Notes: generated by a model from the letters alone, not told the origin. 64,000 nucleotides of DNA from Beijerinckiaceae bacterium (GCA_947478405.1 CANJVX010000012.1:1-64000), one strand, 5' to 3'. Counted from the first letter of the stretch, positions 17,780 to 29,094 are shown. Made by a program: numbers and translations.

Positions 17780-20700
17780 GCCTTCGCCCGATTCCAAGCG
17801 AAACGCTGGACGCCCAAAAACTTGCGTCAAACCCTCATCTCTCCGCATGGGTGTCGGCAAATGCTGGCTCGGGCAAGACGCATGTGCTGACGCAGCGTGT
17901 GGTACGCCTCCTTCTCAATGGTGTGCCACCTGCACGTATTCTTTGCCTGACTTTCACGAAGGCAGCCGCGGCAAATATGTCGATTCGCGTCTTTGAAAAA
18001 CTGTCGAAATGGGCGCGCATTTCTGATGTCGATCTCAAGGCGGAAATTCTTGCAGCTGGCGAGGATGAACCTGACGCTGGCAAGCTAATCTTTGCCCGGC
18101 GCCTGTTCGCACGCACTGTTGAAACGCCTGGTGGTCTGAAGATTCAAACCATCCATGCATTTTGCGAAAAGCTGTTACACCTCTTCCCTTTCGAAGCCAA
18201 TGTCGCCGCACGCTTTGAAGTGATTGAGGAGGATCGCAGCAAGGAATTACTCGATGCCGCACGGCGCGTGACCTTAGAGCGGGCGCTGCATGATGCACGA
18301 AGCCCCCTCGGCCAAGCGCTACAAAAGCTCGCGCAGGAAACAAGTGGTTACACGTTTGACGACCTCATAAAGGCGGCGCTGGACAAGCAAGAAATTCTCA
18401 CTCTGGCGCAGCAGATCGACGACGAACGTGGTGGTGGCGCTTTTGCTGAGCTTCTTTCGATAGATCTTGGCCTAGTTGGCGAAGCGAGCGTCGAGAGCAT
18501 TGACAACGAAATTGCTCACGGCGGCCTGAGCGATGAAAAACTGCAAGCTATTTCTGATTGCCTGATGACAGGGCTATCGACTGACCAGAAATTTACCAAG
18601 AAAATTTTGCTCCTGCTGACAACCAAAAATCTTGACGAACGCTCACGCCTCTATACGGATTTCTTTCTCGACTCCAAAGGAGAGCCGCAGAAGAAATTTC
18701 TGACTAAAAATCTGGCTGGAGCCAATCCGGATATTGTTGCATCTCTGGAAGATGAGCGCGATCGTGTGTGTGCGCTTCTTGAAAAACGGCGCGTTGCGCA
18801 TACCGTAGCACGGACGAAGATTTTGATTGCGGTGGTCCATGCGATTATCGCGACTTATCGACGCGAGAAAGAAGCCCGCGGACTGCTCGACTTTGGCGAT
18901 CTGATCGTGGCGACACGCAAATTGCTAAAACGTACCGATGCCAGCTGGGTATTAGAAAAGCTCGATCGCGGCATTGACCATATTCTTGTAGACGAGGCGC
19001 AAGATACATCACCCGCGCAGTGGGATATTTTGGACGCCATTGCCGAAGAATTCACCGCCGGACGCGGGCAGCGCGAAGTCACACGCACATTCTTCGCCGT
19101 GGGTGATGAAAAGCAGTCGATCTTTTCGTTTCAGGGGGCACGACCCGATCTGTTTGATGCGATGCGCGCCAAGATCGAACGCAAAACCCTGGCCGCCGGA
19201 CAGAGGTTCGAACCCGTCGAACTCAAGACGTCATTCCGCTCAAGCCCCGCTATTATGGATTTCGTCGATCTTGTCTTTTCCATCGCTGCGCATTTCGATG
19301 GGCTCTCTGCGGAAAATCTGAAGACACAACACGAAGCCATCAAACGCAATCTGCCGGGTCTTGTAGAAATTTGGCCGGAGGTTTTATACAATCCAGCGGC
19401 AGAACCGCGCGACTGGAAAATGCCGGTTGATATGCTCGACCGAAGTGATCCGCCTGTCATTGTCGCGCGCCGTATCGCACGCACGATTGCCAGCTGGATT
19501 GCGCCGGGCTCGGCCGAAAGCGTTGAGGATAAGGGCACTGGCGGGCGCCGCCCGATCCGCCCGGGCGACGTTATGATCCTCGTGCGTAACCGGAATTCCT
19601 TTTTCGATGCGATCATCCGCGCTTTGAAAGAAGCGCGTGTGCCGGTAGCGGGTGCAGACCGATTAAAACTCACGCAGCATATTGCGGTGATGGACCTAAT
19701 TGCGGCCGGACGCGCGACGCTTTTGCCGGAAGATGATCTGACACTGGCGATTGTCTTGAAATCACCGCTCATTGGCTTGGGCGAAGATGATTTGCTGGCG
19801 CTGGCGCCGGGACGCGGTGGCCGCCCGCTTTATGATGCATTAGGCACCTCAAACGTTCATGCGCATCAAACCGCATTCGCGCGGATCAATAGCTGGCGCA
19901 AATCGGTGGCCAGCGAGACGCCGTTCTTTTTCTATGCGCGCTTGCTGGGGGCCGAGCGGGGACGCCATGACATGCTGGCGCGTCTAGGGCCAGAAGCTGG
20001 CGATGCCATGGATGAATTCCTGCGGCTCGCGCTAGAGCATGACATGCATGAAGCGCCATCGCTTGTTGCATTTCTAGCGGAGATGGAGGACTCGGACCTT
20101 TCGATCAAGCGCGACATGGAAGCCGGCACAGATGCAGTGCGCGTGATGACGGTACACGCGTCAAAGGGGCTTGAATCCAAGATCGTTTTTCTGGGCGATA
20201 CTTGCACGATGCCATCGCATCACCATGACCCCAAGCTGCTCGAAGTGGGAAGCGATGCAAAGAGCCTTGCCTGGACGCCGGGCAAGTCGAATGAGCCAAA
20301 GAAGCTGGGTGAGGCGCGCGAGGCCACGCGCCTGGCACAAATGCAGGAATATCGTCGTCTGCTCTATGTCGCGATTACGCGGGCGGAAGAGCGGCTCTAT
20401 GTGACTGCCTTTGGTAACAAGCCCGCACGCGAGGGCTGCTGGTACAAGGTGATCGAAGACACAATGGGCGATGGCATGCTCGATGTCTCCGCCCCATGGG
20501 GTGAGGCGGAGATGCGTGTTCTGCGTCGAACCACCGGCGATGTCGCGGCCCTTGGTGCCCGTGCCCCGCTGGAAAGCGACGACGAGGAAGACGGTCTGCC
20601 CGATTGGGCGCGCGAAGCAGCGGCGGTTGAAGCCATGCCCACCCGCCCGCTGTCGCCCTCCAATGCCTTGTCAGCCGCGGATCGTCTGGAGCCCACACCA

Positions 20701-21249
20701 CGCGACCCACAGGGTTTTGCGGCAAAGGCCGCTCAGGCCGGGCGTCTTGCCCATGAGCTCCTGCAATATTTGCCCGGTGTTGCGCCAGAGGGACGAGCGG
20801 CCGCCGCGCAACGCTACCTCGCCCAAAAGGGGGCAGACCTGCCCGAAGCCCAGCGGGCGGCGCTAAAAGATCAGGTTATGGCCACGCTGGCCCTGCCGGC
20901 GCTAGAGGGCCTGTTTGGGCCCGATTCCCAAGCCGAAGTAGCAGTTGGGGGACAAATCATTCTGCCCGGGGGCAAAAGCATCGCCATTTCGGGCCAGATC
21001 GATCGTCTGGCTGTCGGCGCAGAGCATGTCATCATTGCCGATTTCAAGACCGGCAAACCGCACCAGGGCACGGCAATGCCTTCGGCCTATTTGGCACAGC
21101 TTGCCATGTATCGGGCAGCGGTGGCCCCGCTCTACCCTAGGCGGGCCGTGCGCTGCATCCTCATCTGGACGGACGGACCCACAGCTGAAGAAATTCAAAC
21201 GGCGGCACTAGAGCTCGCGCTCCTTGACGTTGCCCGAGCGCATTCCTAG
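17776..21249 (+). CDS. addA: Double-strand break repair helicase-nuclease AddA
   Basis: A 1157-residue UvrD-like superfamily 1 helicase fused to a C-terminal RecB nuclease. Walker A is ANAGSGKT (28-35), the DEXX-type motif is '[15 protein letters not shown]', '[14 protein letters not shown]' is motif III, and '[19 protein letters not shown]' is a late helicase motif. The nuclease core '[10 protein letters not shown]' is near residue 1087. It pairs with AddB, encoded just upstream with a 4-base overlap. Both DNA-translocating and nuclease residues look intact. Confidence 0.96.
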   Translation: MSLRPIPSETLDAQKLASNPHLSAWVSANAGSGKTHVLTQRVVRLLLNGVPPARILCLTFTKAAAANMSIRVFEKLSKWARISDVDLKAEILAAGEDEPDAGKLIFARRLFARTVETPGGLKIQTIHAFCEKLLHLFPFEANVAARFEVIEEDRSKELLDAARRVTLERALHDARSPLGQALQKLAQETSGYTFDDLIKAALDKQEILTLAQQIDDERGGGAFAELLSIDLGLVGEASVESIDNEIAHGGLSDEKLQAISDCLMTGLSTDQKFTKKILLLLTTKNLDERSRLYTDFFLDSKGEPQKKFLTKNLAGANPDIVASLEDERDRVCALLEKRRVAHTVARTKILIAVVHAIIATYRREKEARGLLDFGDLIVATRKLLKRTDASWVLEKLDRGIDHILVDEAQDTSPAQWDILDAIAEEFTAGRGQREVTRTFFAVGDEKQSIFSFQGARPDLFDAMRAKIERKTLAAGQRFEPVELKTSFRSSPAIMDFVDLVFSIAAHFDGLSAENLKTQHEAIKRNLPGLVEIWPEVLYNPAAEPRDWKMPVDMLDRSDPPVIVARRIARTIASWIAPGSAESVEDKGTGGRRPIRPGDVMILVRNRNSFFDAIIRALKEARVPVAGADRLKLTQHIAVMDLIAAGRATLLPEDDLTLAIVLKSPLIGLGEDDLLALAPGRGGRPLYDALGTSNVHAHQTAFARINSWRKSVASETPFFFYARLLGAERGRHDMLARLGPEAGDAMDEFLRLALEHDMHEAPSLVAFLAEMEDSDLSIKRDMEAGTDAVRVMTVHASKGLESKIVFLGDTCTMPSHHHDPKLLEVGSDAKSLAWTPGKSNEPKKLGEAREATRLAQMQEYRRLLYVAITRAEERLYVTAFGNKPAREGCWYKVIEDTMGDGMLDVSAPWGEAEMRVLRRTTGDVAALGARAPLESDDEEDGLPDWAREAAAVEAMPTRPLSPSNALSAADRLEPTPRDPQGFAAKAAQAGRLAHELLQYLPGVAPEGRAAAAQRYLAQKGADLPEAQRAALKDQVMATLALPALEGLFGPDSQAEVAVGGQIILPGGKSIAISGQIDRLAVGAEHVIIADFKTGKPHQGTAMPSAYLAQLAMYRAAVAPLYPRRAVRCILIWTDGPTAEEIQTAALELALLDVARAHS

Positions 21250-21290
21250 GTTCCGATCAACTCAAAAGCGATTCACTGAAAGAGGATGCC

Positions 21291-21608
21291 ATGACCGAGA
21301 AAGTCACAGACGCGAGTTTCGAAGCCGACGTACTTCAGTCCACGGTGCCGGTTGTGGTCGATTTCTGGGCCGAATGGTGCGGCCCCTGCCGCATGATCGC
21401 CCCCGCTCTTGAAGAGATTGCAGCCGAAATGGCTGGTAAAGTGAAAATCGTGAAGATGAACGTGGATGAAAACCAGGGCGTCCCGGGAAAATTCGGTATT
21501 CGCTCCATCCCGACGCTGATGCTGTTTAAGGATGGCCAGCTAGCCGCGCAGAAAGTCGGCGCTGCGCCCAAGGGCGAGCTGTCGAAGTGGATTGCGGGCT
21601 CGATCTGA
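21291..21608 (+). CDS. trxA: Thioredoxin 1
   Basis: A 105-residue cytoplasmic thioredoxin that reduces protein disulfides. The active site WCGPC is at residues 29-33, preceded by VVVDFWAE, and the cis-proline loop is RSIPTLMLF. Length and motifs are fully typical. A ribosome binding site (AGAGGATGCC) precedes the ATG. It lies 41 bases after addA and is closed by a strong terminator, so it ends the divL-trxA run. Confidence 0.97.
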   Translation: MTEKVTDASFEADVLQSTVPVVVDFWAEWCGPCRMIAPALEEIAAEMAGKVKIVKMNVDENQGVPGKFGIRSIPTLMLFKDGQLAAQKVGAAPKGELSKWIAGSI

Positions 21609-21632
21609 TTTATTCGCAAGATCACGGGGACG

Positions 21633-21656
21633 GGGCCGCTTGATGCGGCCCTTTTT
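21633..21656 (+). terminator. Rho-independent terminator of trxA
   Basis: Stem GGGCCGC (21633-21639) and GCGGCCC (21645-21651) with loop TTGAT and a run of five T. Confidence 0.88.
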
Positions 21657-21724
21657 CGTTGGTGCATGAGCACGAGACCCTTATTGTCGTGACACAGACG
21701 AACAAGCGCGAGCAGAATCCTTTC

Positions 21725-24700
21725 ATGACCAAGGCAGCAAAGCCCATCGGCCCCGGCGACCATATTTTTCTCGTCGATGCGTCAAACTTCGTCTTCCGCG
21801 CTTATTTCCAATCGATCCGGCAAGACCCGCGCTACAATCAGCGCTCAGATAAATTGCCAACGGGTGCAGTGCGCCTGTTTTGCACCAAGCTGTTTCAATT
21901 CATTCGCGAAGGTGCGGCTGGCATCAAGCCGACCCATCTCGCCATTATTTTCGACAAGTCGGAAAATTCGTTCCGCAAAGAACTCTATCCCGAATATAAG
22001 GCCAACCGCTCAGATCCTCCGGAAGATCTGGTGCCTCAATTTCCGCTGATGCGCAGCGCAGTGCGCGCCTTCGGCCTCATGCCGATCGAGCAAGACCGCT
22101 ATGAGGCCGATGATCTCATCGCCACTTATGCGCGCCAGGCGCGCGAACGCGGCGCGGATGTGCTGATCATTTCGGCAGACAAGGATTTGATGCAGCTCAT
22201 TGGGCCAAGTGTGGCCATGTTTGATCCAGCCTCTGGTGAAAAAGGTAATGCGGGTGCGCGCGAAGAACGGCGCATTGGTGAAGCAGAGGTTGTCGATTAT
22301 TTTGGCGTGCCGCCCAATCGCGTGGTCGATGTACAATCGCTCGCTGGAGATTCGACTGACAATGTTCCGGGTGCACGCGGAATTGGCGTGAAGACAGCGG
22401 CACAGCTCATCACAGAATTTGGTGATCTCGACACATTGCTGGCGCGCGCGGGCGAGATCAAGCAGCCCAAGCGTCGTGAGACTTTGACTGATCCCGACAG
22501 TATTCAGCTCATTCGCGTCTCACAGCAGCTGGTGAAACTTGTTGACGATGTCGAGACCGTGACACCCATTGATGATCTCACCTTGTTCGATCCCGACGGT
22601 CGCGAGCTGGTCGCCTTTTTGAAAGCGCTGGAATTCACCACCATCACCAAGCGCGCTTGCGAAATTTATGGCGTCGATGCCAGTGCGATTGATGCCGATC
22701 CAGCGCTACTTGGAGCAGGTGGCTGGCGAGGCCGAAATGGCGAGGCAATCACGCCGCCGGCGTCTGCAACGCCAATGCTCCCCGAAGGGGCTTCAGTGTC
22801 AGCGCACCCTGGCGCGCATGATACGGCCGAGGCCTCACCGGAAGCGTTTGCTGCCGCGCGCGTGAGCGAAGCTGCAAAGGCACCGATCGCGCGTAATCGC
22901 TACGAGACAGTGCGTGATATGGCTCAACTCGAAGCCTGGATCAAGGAAGCCTATGACATTGGCGTCTTTGCAGTGGACACTGAGACGACGTCACTTGATA
23001 CCATGCAATGCGATCTTGTGGGCATTTCTCTCGCCACGTCGCCGGGCCGCGCTTGTTATATTCCAATTGCCCATCGCGATGGAGGATCAGGTGATCTTTT
23101 TGGTGGCAATGATCTTTTGCCTGATCAATTGCCCTTGACAGTCGTGATCGAGAAAATTCGTCCATTGCTTGAAAATCAAGGCGTCTTGAAGATCGCGCAT
23201 AATATGAAATTCGATTGGCAGGTCTTCAATGCCCATGGCATTGAGGTGCAAGCGTATGATGACACAATGCTTATGTCCTATGTGCTCGACAATGGCATCA
23301 ACGGGCATGGTATGGATGAACTTGCAGCCAAACATCTGGGCCATGAAACCATTCCGTTCGGCGATGTGGCGGGAACAGGCAAAAACTTTATCGGTTTTGC
23401 GCGCGTACCTATCGACAAGGCTAGCGAATATGCAGCCGAAGATGCCGATGTGACGCTGCGCCTGTGGCGCGTTTTCAAGCCGCGCCTTGTCGCTGAAAAA
23501 ATGACAAGCGTTTATGAGACGCTCGATCGCGCACTCTCCCCCGTACTCGCTCGTGTCGAAACACGCGGCGTATCTATTGATCGAGCCATCCTCTCGCGTC
23601 TATCAGGTGAATTTGCGCAGAGCATGGCGCGGCTCGAAGCCGAAATTCACGAACTGGCTGGCGAAAGCTTCAATCTGGGTTCTCCCAAACAGCTCGGCGA
23701 TATTCTCTTTGGCAAAATGGGCCTGCCGGGAGCCAAGAAAACAGCCACAGGTGCTTGGTCCACCTCCGCCAGTGTGCTCGATGAATTGGCTGAACAAGGA
23801 CATGAGCTGCCCTCGCGCATTCTGGAATGGCGTCAGCTGGCAAAACTCAAATCGACGTATACGGATGCGCTACCGGGTTTCGTCAATCCACGCACCAAAC
23901 GCGTGCATACAAATTTTTCGATGGCCCAGACAACGACAGGGCGTCTGTCATCTTCAGAGCCCAATCTGCAAAATATCCCTGTGCGCAATGAAGAAGGCCG
24001 ACGCATCCGTACCGCATTTATTGCGGAACCAGGACGCAAAATTCTCTCAGCCGACTATTCGCAGATCGAATTGCGCATCTTGGCCCATGTCGCTGACATC
24101 CCCCAATTGCGCCGTGCTTTTGCCGAAGGCCTCGATATTCACGCCATGACGGCGTCTGAAATGTTCGGTGTGCCGATTGAGGGAATGCCATCAGATGTGC
24201 GTCGCCGCGCCAAAGCGATCAATTTCGGCATTATCTATGGCATTTCGGCCTTCGGTCTTGCCAACCAGCTGGGCATTACGCGCGAAGAAGCGGGTGCTTA
24301 TATCAAGAAATATTTCGAGCGCTTTCCGGGCATCCGCGACTATATGGAAGCTGTGAAGAAGCAAGCGCGCGAGACGGGATTGGTGACAACCATCTTCGGG
24401 CGCAAATGCCATTATCCGCGTATCACCTCATCCAATCCTTCGGAACGTGCTTTCAATGAGCGCGCTGCGATCAATGCACCTATTCAGGGCTCGGCGGCTG
24501 ACATTATTCGCCGTGCCATGGTGCGTATGGATGGAGCGCTGGAAGAGGCGGGCCTTGCCGCGCGCATGCTCTTGCAGGTGCATGACGAATTGGTCTTTGA
24601 AGTGCCTGAATCTGAAATTGACCCGACGATCAAAATCGTGCGCCGCGTGATGGAAGAGGCACCTCATCCAGCTATACAGCTCTCCGTACCTTTGCAGGTT

Positions 24701-24739
24701 GACGCAAAAGCTGCCGCCAATTGGGATGAGGCGCATTAG
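21725..24739 (+). CDS. polA: DNA polymerase I
   Basis: A 1004-residue repair and replication polymerase with three domains. The 5' nuclease domain begins with 'FLVDASNFVFRAYF'. The 3'-5' exonuclease domain keeps the metal-binding DxE in 'VFAVDTETTSLD', so proofreading is probably active. The polymerase domain has motif A 'ILSADYSQIELRILAH', motif B 'RRAKAINFGIIYG' and motif C 'LLQVHDELVFE'. A low-complexity linker rich in Ala and Pro lies near residues 340-385. The start MTKAAKPIGPGDH is chosen for its family-like N terminus; an upstream in-frame GTG at 21659 is possible. It follows the trxA terminator. Confidence 0.97.
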   Translation: MTKAAKPIGPGDHIFLVDASNFVFRAYFQSIRQDPRYNQRSDKLPTGAVRLFCTKLFQFIREGAAGIKPTHLAIIFDKSENSFRKELYPEYKANRSDPPEDLVPQFPLMRSAVRAFGLMPIEQDRYEADDLIATYARQARERGADVLIISADKDLMQLIGPSVAMFDPASGEKGNAGAREERRIGEAEVVDYFGVPPNRVVDVQSLAGDSTDNVPGARGIGVKTAAQLITEFGDLDTLLARAGEIKQPKRRETLTDPDSIQLIRVSQQLVKLVDDVETVTPIDDLTLFDPDGRELVAFLKALEFTTITKRACEIYGVDASAIDADPALLGAGGWRGRNGEAITPPASATPMLPEGASVSAHPGAHDTAEASPEAFAAARVSEAAKAPIARNRYETVRDMAQLEAWIKEAYDIGVFAVDTETTSLDTMQCDLVGISLATSPGRACYIPIAHRDGGSGDLFGGNDLLPDQLPLTVVIEKIRPLLENQGVLKIAHNMKFDWQVFNAHGIEVQAYDDTMLMSYVLDNGINGHGMDELAAKHLGHETIPFGDVAGTGKNFIGFARVPIDKASEYAAEDADVTLRLWRVFKPRLVAEKMTSVYETLDRALSPVLARVETRGVSIDRAILSRLSGEFAQSMARLEAEIHELAGESFNLGSPKQLGDILFGKMGLPGAKKTATGAWSTSASVLDELAEQGHELPSRILEWRQLAKLKSTYTDALPGFVNPRTKRVHTNFSMAQTTTGRLSSSEPNLQNIPVRNEEGRRIRTAFIAEPGRKILSADYSQIELRILAHVADIPQLRRAFAEGLDIHAMTASEMFGVPIEGMPSDVRRRAKAINFGIIYGISAFGLANQLGITREEAGAYIKKYFERFPGIRDYMEAVKKQARETGLVTTIFGRKCHYPRITSSNPSERAFNERAAINAPIQGSAADIIRRAMVRMDGALEEAGLAARMLLQVHDELVFEVPESEIDPTIKIVRRVMEEAPHPAIQLSVPLQVDAKAAANWDEAH

Positions 24740-24779
24740 GGCCTCTTGATCGCGCCCGCCATTCCGGCCAAGTTATCCA

Positions 24780-24859
24780 TCATTGCGAGCAAAGCGAAGC
24801 AATCCAGATTTCTCACGCCGGGCCTCTGGATTGCTTCGTCACTTTGCGCCTCGCAATGA
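24780..24859. repeat. Imperfect palindromic repeat element (REP-like)
   Basis: The left arm (24780-24808) begins TCATTGCGAG and ends GAAGCAATCCAGA. The right arm (24825-24859) is its reverse complement apart from an insertion of a few bases, ending GCCTCGCAATGA. The 16-base centre is GC-rich. The arms resemble a dispersed palindromic unit common in proteobacterial genomes ('CATTGCGAG...GAAGCAATCC'). It fills the gap between polA and the antiporter and could fold into a long hairpin acting as a polA 3' end. Confidence 0.75.
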
Positions 24860-24876
24860 CGGTGGAGGTATTGCGC

Positions 24877-26280
24877 GTGACGAAATTGATTTCAGTTCTG
24901 CTTTTTGGCCTTGCATTCACCTCTCCCGCTTTTGCAGCTGAAGGGCTGGATGGCGCAAAGCTGTCAAGCCTCTGGGCGCTGCCGTTTGCGGGTATGCTTT
25001 TGTCCATTGCCCTTGGGCCATTGGTCTTCGCGGACATCTGGCACCATCATTATGGAAAGATCGCGGCTCTCTGGGCGGCGCTCATCATTGTGCCGATGGC
25101 TGCCATTTATGGCTTTGATGCCACCGCTCATGTGATTTTTCACACGGCAGCACTTGAATACGTGCCCTTCATCTTGATGCTGACGGCGCTGTTCACCGCT
25201 GCGGGCGGATTGGTTCTACGCGGAAATTTGCAAGGGGCGCCTGTTCTCAACACAGGGCTTCTGGCGCTGGGCACTGCACTCGCTAGCGTGATCGGCACGA
25301 CGGGTGCTTCCATGGTGCTGATCCGCCCGTTGCTGCGCGCCAATGATAATCGACAACACAATGTACATGTCGTCGTTTTCTTTATCTTTCTGGTTTCCAA
25401 CATTGGGGGTTCGCTGACACCTATTGGAGATCCGCCTTTGTTTCTGGGTTTTCTGCGCGGCGTCTCCTTTGGCTGGACGCTGACGCATCTGTGGCCTGAG
25501 ACTCTCTTTGCCAGCATCACGCTGCTGGCTCTGTTTTTTGCACTCGACTCCTGGCTCTATGCCAAAGAAGGTGTGGTTGCGGCTGATCCGACTCCCGGAT
25601 CAAAACTGGCGGTCACCGGCCTGATCAATCTGGTGCTGATCGCAGTCGCTATCAGCGCTGTCATCCTGAGTGGCATCTGGAAGCCTGGTGTCTCTTTTGA
25701 AATTTTTGATACGAAACTCGATCTGCAGAACCTGGTGCGCGAGTTGGTGATGATCGCAGTCACCCTTGCCTCGCTCGCGCTCACCAAAAATACGGATCGC
25801 GAGCTGAATGGTTTTGAATGGGGGCCCATTGAAGAGGTCGCCAAACTTTTTGCGGCAATCTTCATCACCATTGTACCCGTGATGGCGATGCTGGCTGCGG
25901 GCAAGAATGGTGCCTTCGCACCACTCGTGGCGCTCGTGACAAATGCTAATGGCACACCTGACAATGTCGCCTTCTTCTGGCTCACTGGTGCGCTTTCGTC
26001 GTTTCTCGACAATGCGCCGACCTATCTCGTCTTCTTCGAACTGGCGGGCGGCAACGCTCCTCAACTCATGACAGATATGGCCATGACGCTGGCGGCCGTT
26101 TCACTAGGTGCGGTCTTCATGGGGGCCAACACTTACATCGGCAATGCGCCCAATTTCATGGTCTATGCGATTGCGCGGCGCGCAGGGGTGAAGATGCCAA
26201 GTTTCTTTGGTTATATGCTCTGGTCTGGCGCTATTCTCATTCCGTTGTTTGTTGCAATCACGTTTCTCTTCATCAAATAA
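24877..26280 (+). CDS. Sodium:proton antiporter-like protein (NhaD/ArsB superfamily)
   Basis: A 467-residue polytopic membrane protein of the ion transporter superfamily, usually labelled sodium:proton antiporter. A cleavable-looking N terminus is followed by about 11 hydrophobic segments. Family-like motifs are 'GTTGASMVLIRPLLRAN', 'NIGGSLTPIGDPPLFLGFL' and, in the second half, 'SSFLDNAPTYLVFFEL' with 'FMGANTYIGNAPNFMV'. The predicted activity is Na+/H+ exchange; the ion is not proven. GTG 24877 is preferred because GGAGG lies 8 bases upstream; in-frame starts at 24844 and 24856 fall inside the palindromic repeat. It is followed by a bidirectional terminator shared with pckA. Confidence 0.83.
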   Translation: MTKLISVLLFGLAFTSPAFAAEGLDGAKLSSLWALPFAGMLLSIALGPLVFADIWHHHYGKIAALWAALIIVPMAAIYGFDATAHVIFHTAALEYVPFILMLTALFTAAGGLVLRGNLQGAPVLNTGLLALGTALASVIGTTGASMVLIRPLLRANDNRQHNVHVVVFFIFLVSNIGGSLTPIGDPPLFLGFLRGVSFGWTLTHLWPETLFASITLLALFFALDSWLYAKEGVVAADPTPGSKLAVTGLINLVLIAVAISAVILSGIWKPGVSFEIFDTKLDLQNLVRELVMIAVTLASLALTKNTDRELNGFEWGPIEEVAKLFAAIFITIVPVMAMLAAGKNGAFAPLVALVTNANGTPDNVAFFWLTGALSSFLDNAPTYLVFFELAGGNAPQLMTDMAMTLAAVSLGAVFMGANTYIGNAPNFMVYAIARRAGVKMPSFFGYMLWSGAILIPLFVAITFLFIK

Positions 26281-26308
26281 AAATGGCGGCCAGATGGGCC
26301 GCCATTTT
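26279..26308. terminator. Bidirectional terminator between antiporter gene and pckA
   Basis: Perfect 11-bp stem AAATGGCGGCC (26281-26291) and GGCCGCCATTT (26297-26307) with a 5-base loop. Runs of A on the left and T on the right allow termination on both strands for these convergent genes. Confidence 0.8.
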
Positions 26309-26327
26309 CAATTGAAAGTGAGAGCGC

Positions 26328-27941
26328 TTATTCAGCAGCCATCTTCGACACCGGCGCTGCCTGACGAACCTTCTCGTCGACATGGCTTTCGAAGTTGATG
26401 AAGTTCTTCTTGAACATTTCGCGCAGATGCTTGGCGGTCGCGGCGAATTCAGACTTGGACGACCAGGTCTTCACCGGATCAAGAATGTGCGGCTCGACGC
26501 CGGGCACCGACACAGGAACCGCGAGACCGAAATAGGGGTCGGTGCGGAATTCCACCTTTGACAGCGAACCATCGAGAGCCGCGGTCAGCAGGCGGCGCGT
26601 GACGCGGATCGGCATGCGGCGGCCCGTGCCTTCCTTGCCACCGGTCCAGCCGGTGTTGAGGAGCCAGCAATCGGCATGATGCTTGGCGATGAGTTCGCGC
26701 AGCAGATTGCCATATTCCGACGGATGCAGCGGCAGGAAGGGATGGCCGAAGCAGGTCGAGAATGTGGCTTCCGGTTCCGTCACACCCTTTTCGGTGCCAG
26801 CGACCTTCGCAGTATAGCCCGACAGGAAGTGATACATGGCCTGCGCCGGATCAAGCTTCGAGATCGGAGGCAGGACGCCGAAAGCGTCGCAGGTCAGCAT
26901 GATGATATTCTTCGGGTGACCCGAGCGACCCGTCGCAGACGCATTCGAGATGAAGTCGAGCGGATAAGCGATGCGGGTATTTTCCGTCTTCGAATCATCA
27001 TCGAAGTCAGGCACGCGGGTGATGGGATCCAGAACAACGTTCTCCATCACCGTGCCGAAACGCTCGGTCGTCGAATAGATTTCGGGCTCCGCTTCACGCG
27101 AGAGCTTGATGGCCTTGGCGTAGCAGCCGCCTTCAAAGTTGAAGACGCCTTCCTTCGACCAGCCATGCTCGTCGTCGCCGATGAGGATGCGGTTGGGATC
27201 AGCCGAGAGCGTGGTCTTGCCGGTGCCCGACAGGCCGAAGAAGATCGCGACTTCGCCTTCCTTTGACACGTTGGCCGAGCAATGCATCGGCATGACGTTC
27301 TGCTTGGGCAGAATGTAGTTGAGATAGGTGAAGACCGACTTCTTCATTTCGCCAGCGTAGCTGGTGCCGCCGATCAGCATGATCTTGCGCGTGAAGTCGA
27401 TAGCGACGATCGTTTCCGACTTGCCGCCGTGGCGCTTGGGATCATTCTTGAAGGTCGGCAAATCAATGATTGTCAGATCTGATGTGTAATTGGCAACTTC
27501 TTCTTTCGACGGACGGATCAGAAGATTGCGGATGAAGAGCGAATGCCAGGCGAATTCGCAGATGACGCGCGGCTTGCAACGGAAAGCCGGATCCGCGCCA
27601 CCGAAGAGATCCTGAACGAAGAGATCTTTGCCTTCAGCATGTTTGATGAAATCCGCCAGGAGATTGTCGAACTGCTCAGGTGTGACGGAATTGTTATTTT
27701 CCCACCAGATGACGTTTTCCGTATTCGCATCGCGAACTGTGTGCTTGTCCTTGGGTGAGCGGCCCGTGTGAATGCCCGTCTCGGCATTGATGGCGCCACC
27801 GGGAACCAGCACCGCTTCACCGCGGCGGATGGATTCCTCATAGAGCATCGGCGCTTCAAGGTTGTAGGCGACAGTTCCCAGGTTCTTGAAACCGAATTTT
27901 TCGATCGTGAACGCCGGATTGAATGTGCCGATCTGCTTCAT
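26328..27941 (-). CDS. pckA: Phosphoenolpyruvate carboxykinase (ATP)
   Basis: A 537-residue gluconeogenic enzyme converting oxaloacetate and ATP to PEP, ADP and CO2. The kinase P-loop is '[16 protein letters not shown]', with '[13 protein letters not shown]' and '[17 protein letters not shown]' also matching the ATP-dependent family. The start at [10 protein letters not shown] is supported by GGAG 9 bases upstream and by the usual family length; longer in-frame starts exist at 27998 and 28049. It is divergent from nothing nearby but sits beside chvI-chvG, an arrangement known in rhizobia, where ChvI influences pckA. Confidence 0.97.
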   Translation of the reverse strand: MKQIGTFNPAFTIEKFGFKNLGTVAYNLEAPMLYEESIRRGEAVLVPGGAINAETGIHTGRSPKDKHTVRDANTENVIWWENNNSVTPEQFDNLLADFIKHAEGKDLFVQDLFGGADPAFRCKPRVICEFAWHSLFIRNLLIRPSKEEVANYTSDLTIIDLPTFKNDPKRHGGKSETIVAIDFTRKIMLIGGTSYAGEMKKSVFTYLNYILPKQNVMPMHCSANVSKEGEVAIFFGLSGTGKTTLSADPNRILIGDDEHGWSKEGVFNFEGGCYAKAIKLSREAEPEIYSTTERFGTVMENVVLDPITRVPDFDDDSKTENTRIAYPLDFISNASATGRSGHPKNIIMLTCDAFGVLPPISKLDPAQAMYHFLSGYTAKVAGTEKGVTEPEATFSTCFGHPFLPLHPSEYGNLLRELIAKHHADCWLLNTGWTGGKEGTGRRMPIRVTRRLLTAALDGSLSKVEFRTDPYFGLAVPVSVPGVEPHILDPVKTWSSKSEFAATAKHLREMFKKNFINFESHVDEKVRQAAPVSKMAAE

Positions 27942-28106
27942 CGCCGTCTCCAGATGCACCGCGCCGGGCCGGATGGCCAAAGGGGTCACGGTTTCCATGA
28001 ATAGATGAGCGGACCCTTTATTACCCAGCGGCCAGAAGGGCAAGGGCACAGATCAGAAGGACGTCACAATGCCTGCTTTGGGTGCATCGCACAAAATCTG
28101 ACCGGG

Positions 28107-28865
28107 TCAGGCCCTTGCCTTGGTAGCCAGTTCCACCAAGCTCTTGCGCAGATCTTCTGGCGTATGCAGGGGGCGGGGGAAAACAAGCCGGGCGGTCCTA
28201 TCACCCAGCGCCAAATCCATCCCCTCAGGGTCGATGCCGCTCACCCGCCAGTGGCCGGGGGCCTCACCGCAGAGCTTTTCGGCATAGAGTGCGATGGCGT
28301 CCGCGTGGTCCTCGTTCATATGAGCGATCGCGCTATCTTCGGCCACCGCCAAAGCATCCGCTCCTGTCACAGCGAGCAGAAGTTCAGACCCCCCATAACT
28401 CGCGGCCTTGGCAAAACCACCATTGAGATGGGCTTTGTCCACCTCCAGCCGCCAGAAGGAGAAATCGCCGAAATCGGCATAAAGAGCAGATTTGGGATGG
28501 CGGCCGAGAAAGCGGGCGCGCCCGCCCGCCCGCTCGTGACCCTCTAACTGCCGGGCCGCGCCCGACACCGTCAGTCGTGGATGGGCCAGTGGATCACCCT
28601 TACCCGTCTGCGCCAGCAGGAGCGAGGCGCGGGCGTCCTTCAGGAGATATTGCGTATGGGCCGAGAGGCCTGACATCAGCAGGAGGGGCGCACCATCGAA
28701 AGCGGTCGCCACATTAACCAGCGAGGCAAAGGGGCTGCCTTGGGCATCGAGGGTCGCCAAGGAGCCCGCCCGGATGGAGCGCAACAGGCGGCGCGCCTCG
28801 GCTAGCCCGTCATAGCCGGGGGGCAGCTCGAATTTGCGCGGCTCGGAGGCTTCTGTCTCACTCAT
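28107..28865 (-). CDS. HugZ-like heme-binding pyridoxamine oxidase family protein
   Basis: A 252-residue protein with an N-terminal split-barrel flavin/heme-binding domain of the PNPOx type (about 25-160, 'AGSLATLDAQGSPFASLVNV') and a C-terminal DUF2470 domain with 'HMNEDHADAIALYAEKL' near residue 183. This two-domain layout is that of HugZ/HutZ proteins, linked to heme iron utilisation. No heme transport genes adjoin it. The ATG follows AAGGA at a spacing of 7. It is divergent from chvI across a 229-base gap. Confidence 0.82.
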   Translation of the reverse strand: MSETEASEPRKFELPPGYDGLAEARRLLRSIRAGSLATLDAQGSPFASLVNVATAFDGAPLLLMSGLSAHTQYLLKDARASLLLAQTGKGDPLAHPRLTVSGAARQLEGHERAGGRARFLGRHPKSALYADFGDFSFWRLEVDKAHLNGGFAKAASYGGSELLLAVTGADALAVAEDSAIAHMNEDHADAIALYAEKLCGEAPGHWRVSGIDPEGMDLALGDRTARLVFPRPLHTPEDLRKSLVELATKARA

Positions 28866-29094
28866 GAAAAATCCTTAGCCGTCTGCGGGGGTGATTTTGT
28901 GGCCCCGCCACTATATAAAGGTGGGGATCGTCAGTCCCCAAGAGGGTAAGAGCCTGAACCTTTCGGCTACGGCTAAGTTTTACCGCAGTGCCGTCACATT
29001 TCGGCCTGTAAGCGCACCGATTCTCACCCCGCGGACGGACAACAAGACCGCCCGCAGCCAGGCCCGCTCCCGGGCCCAGTCAGGTTGAACGACC

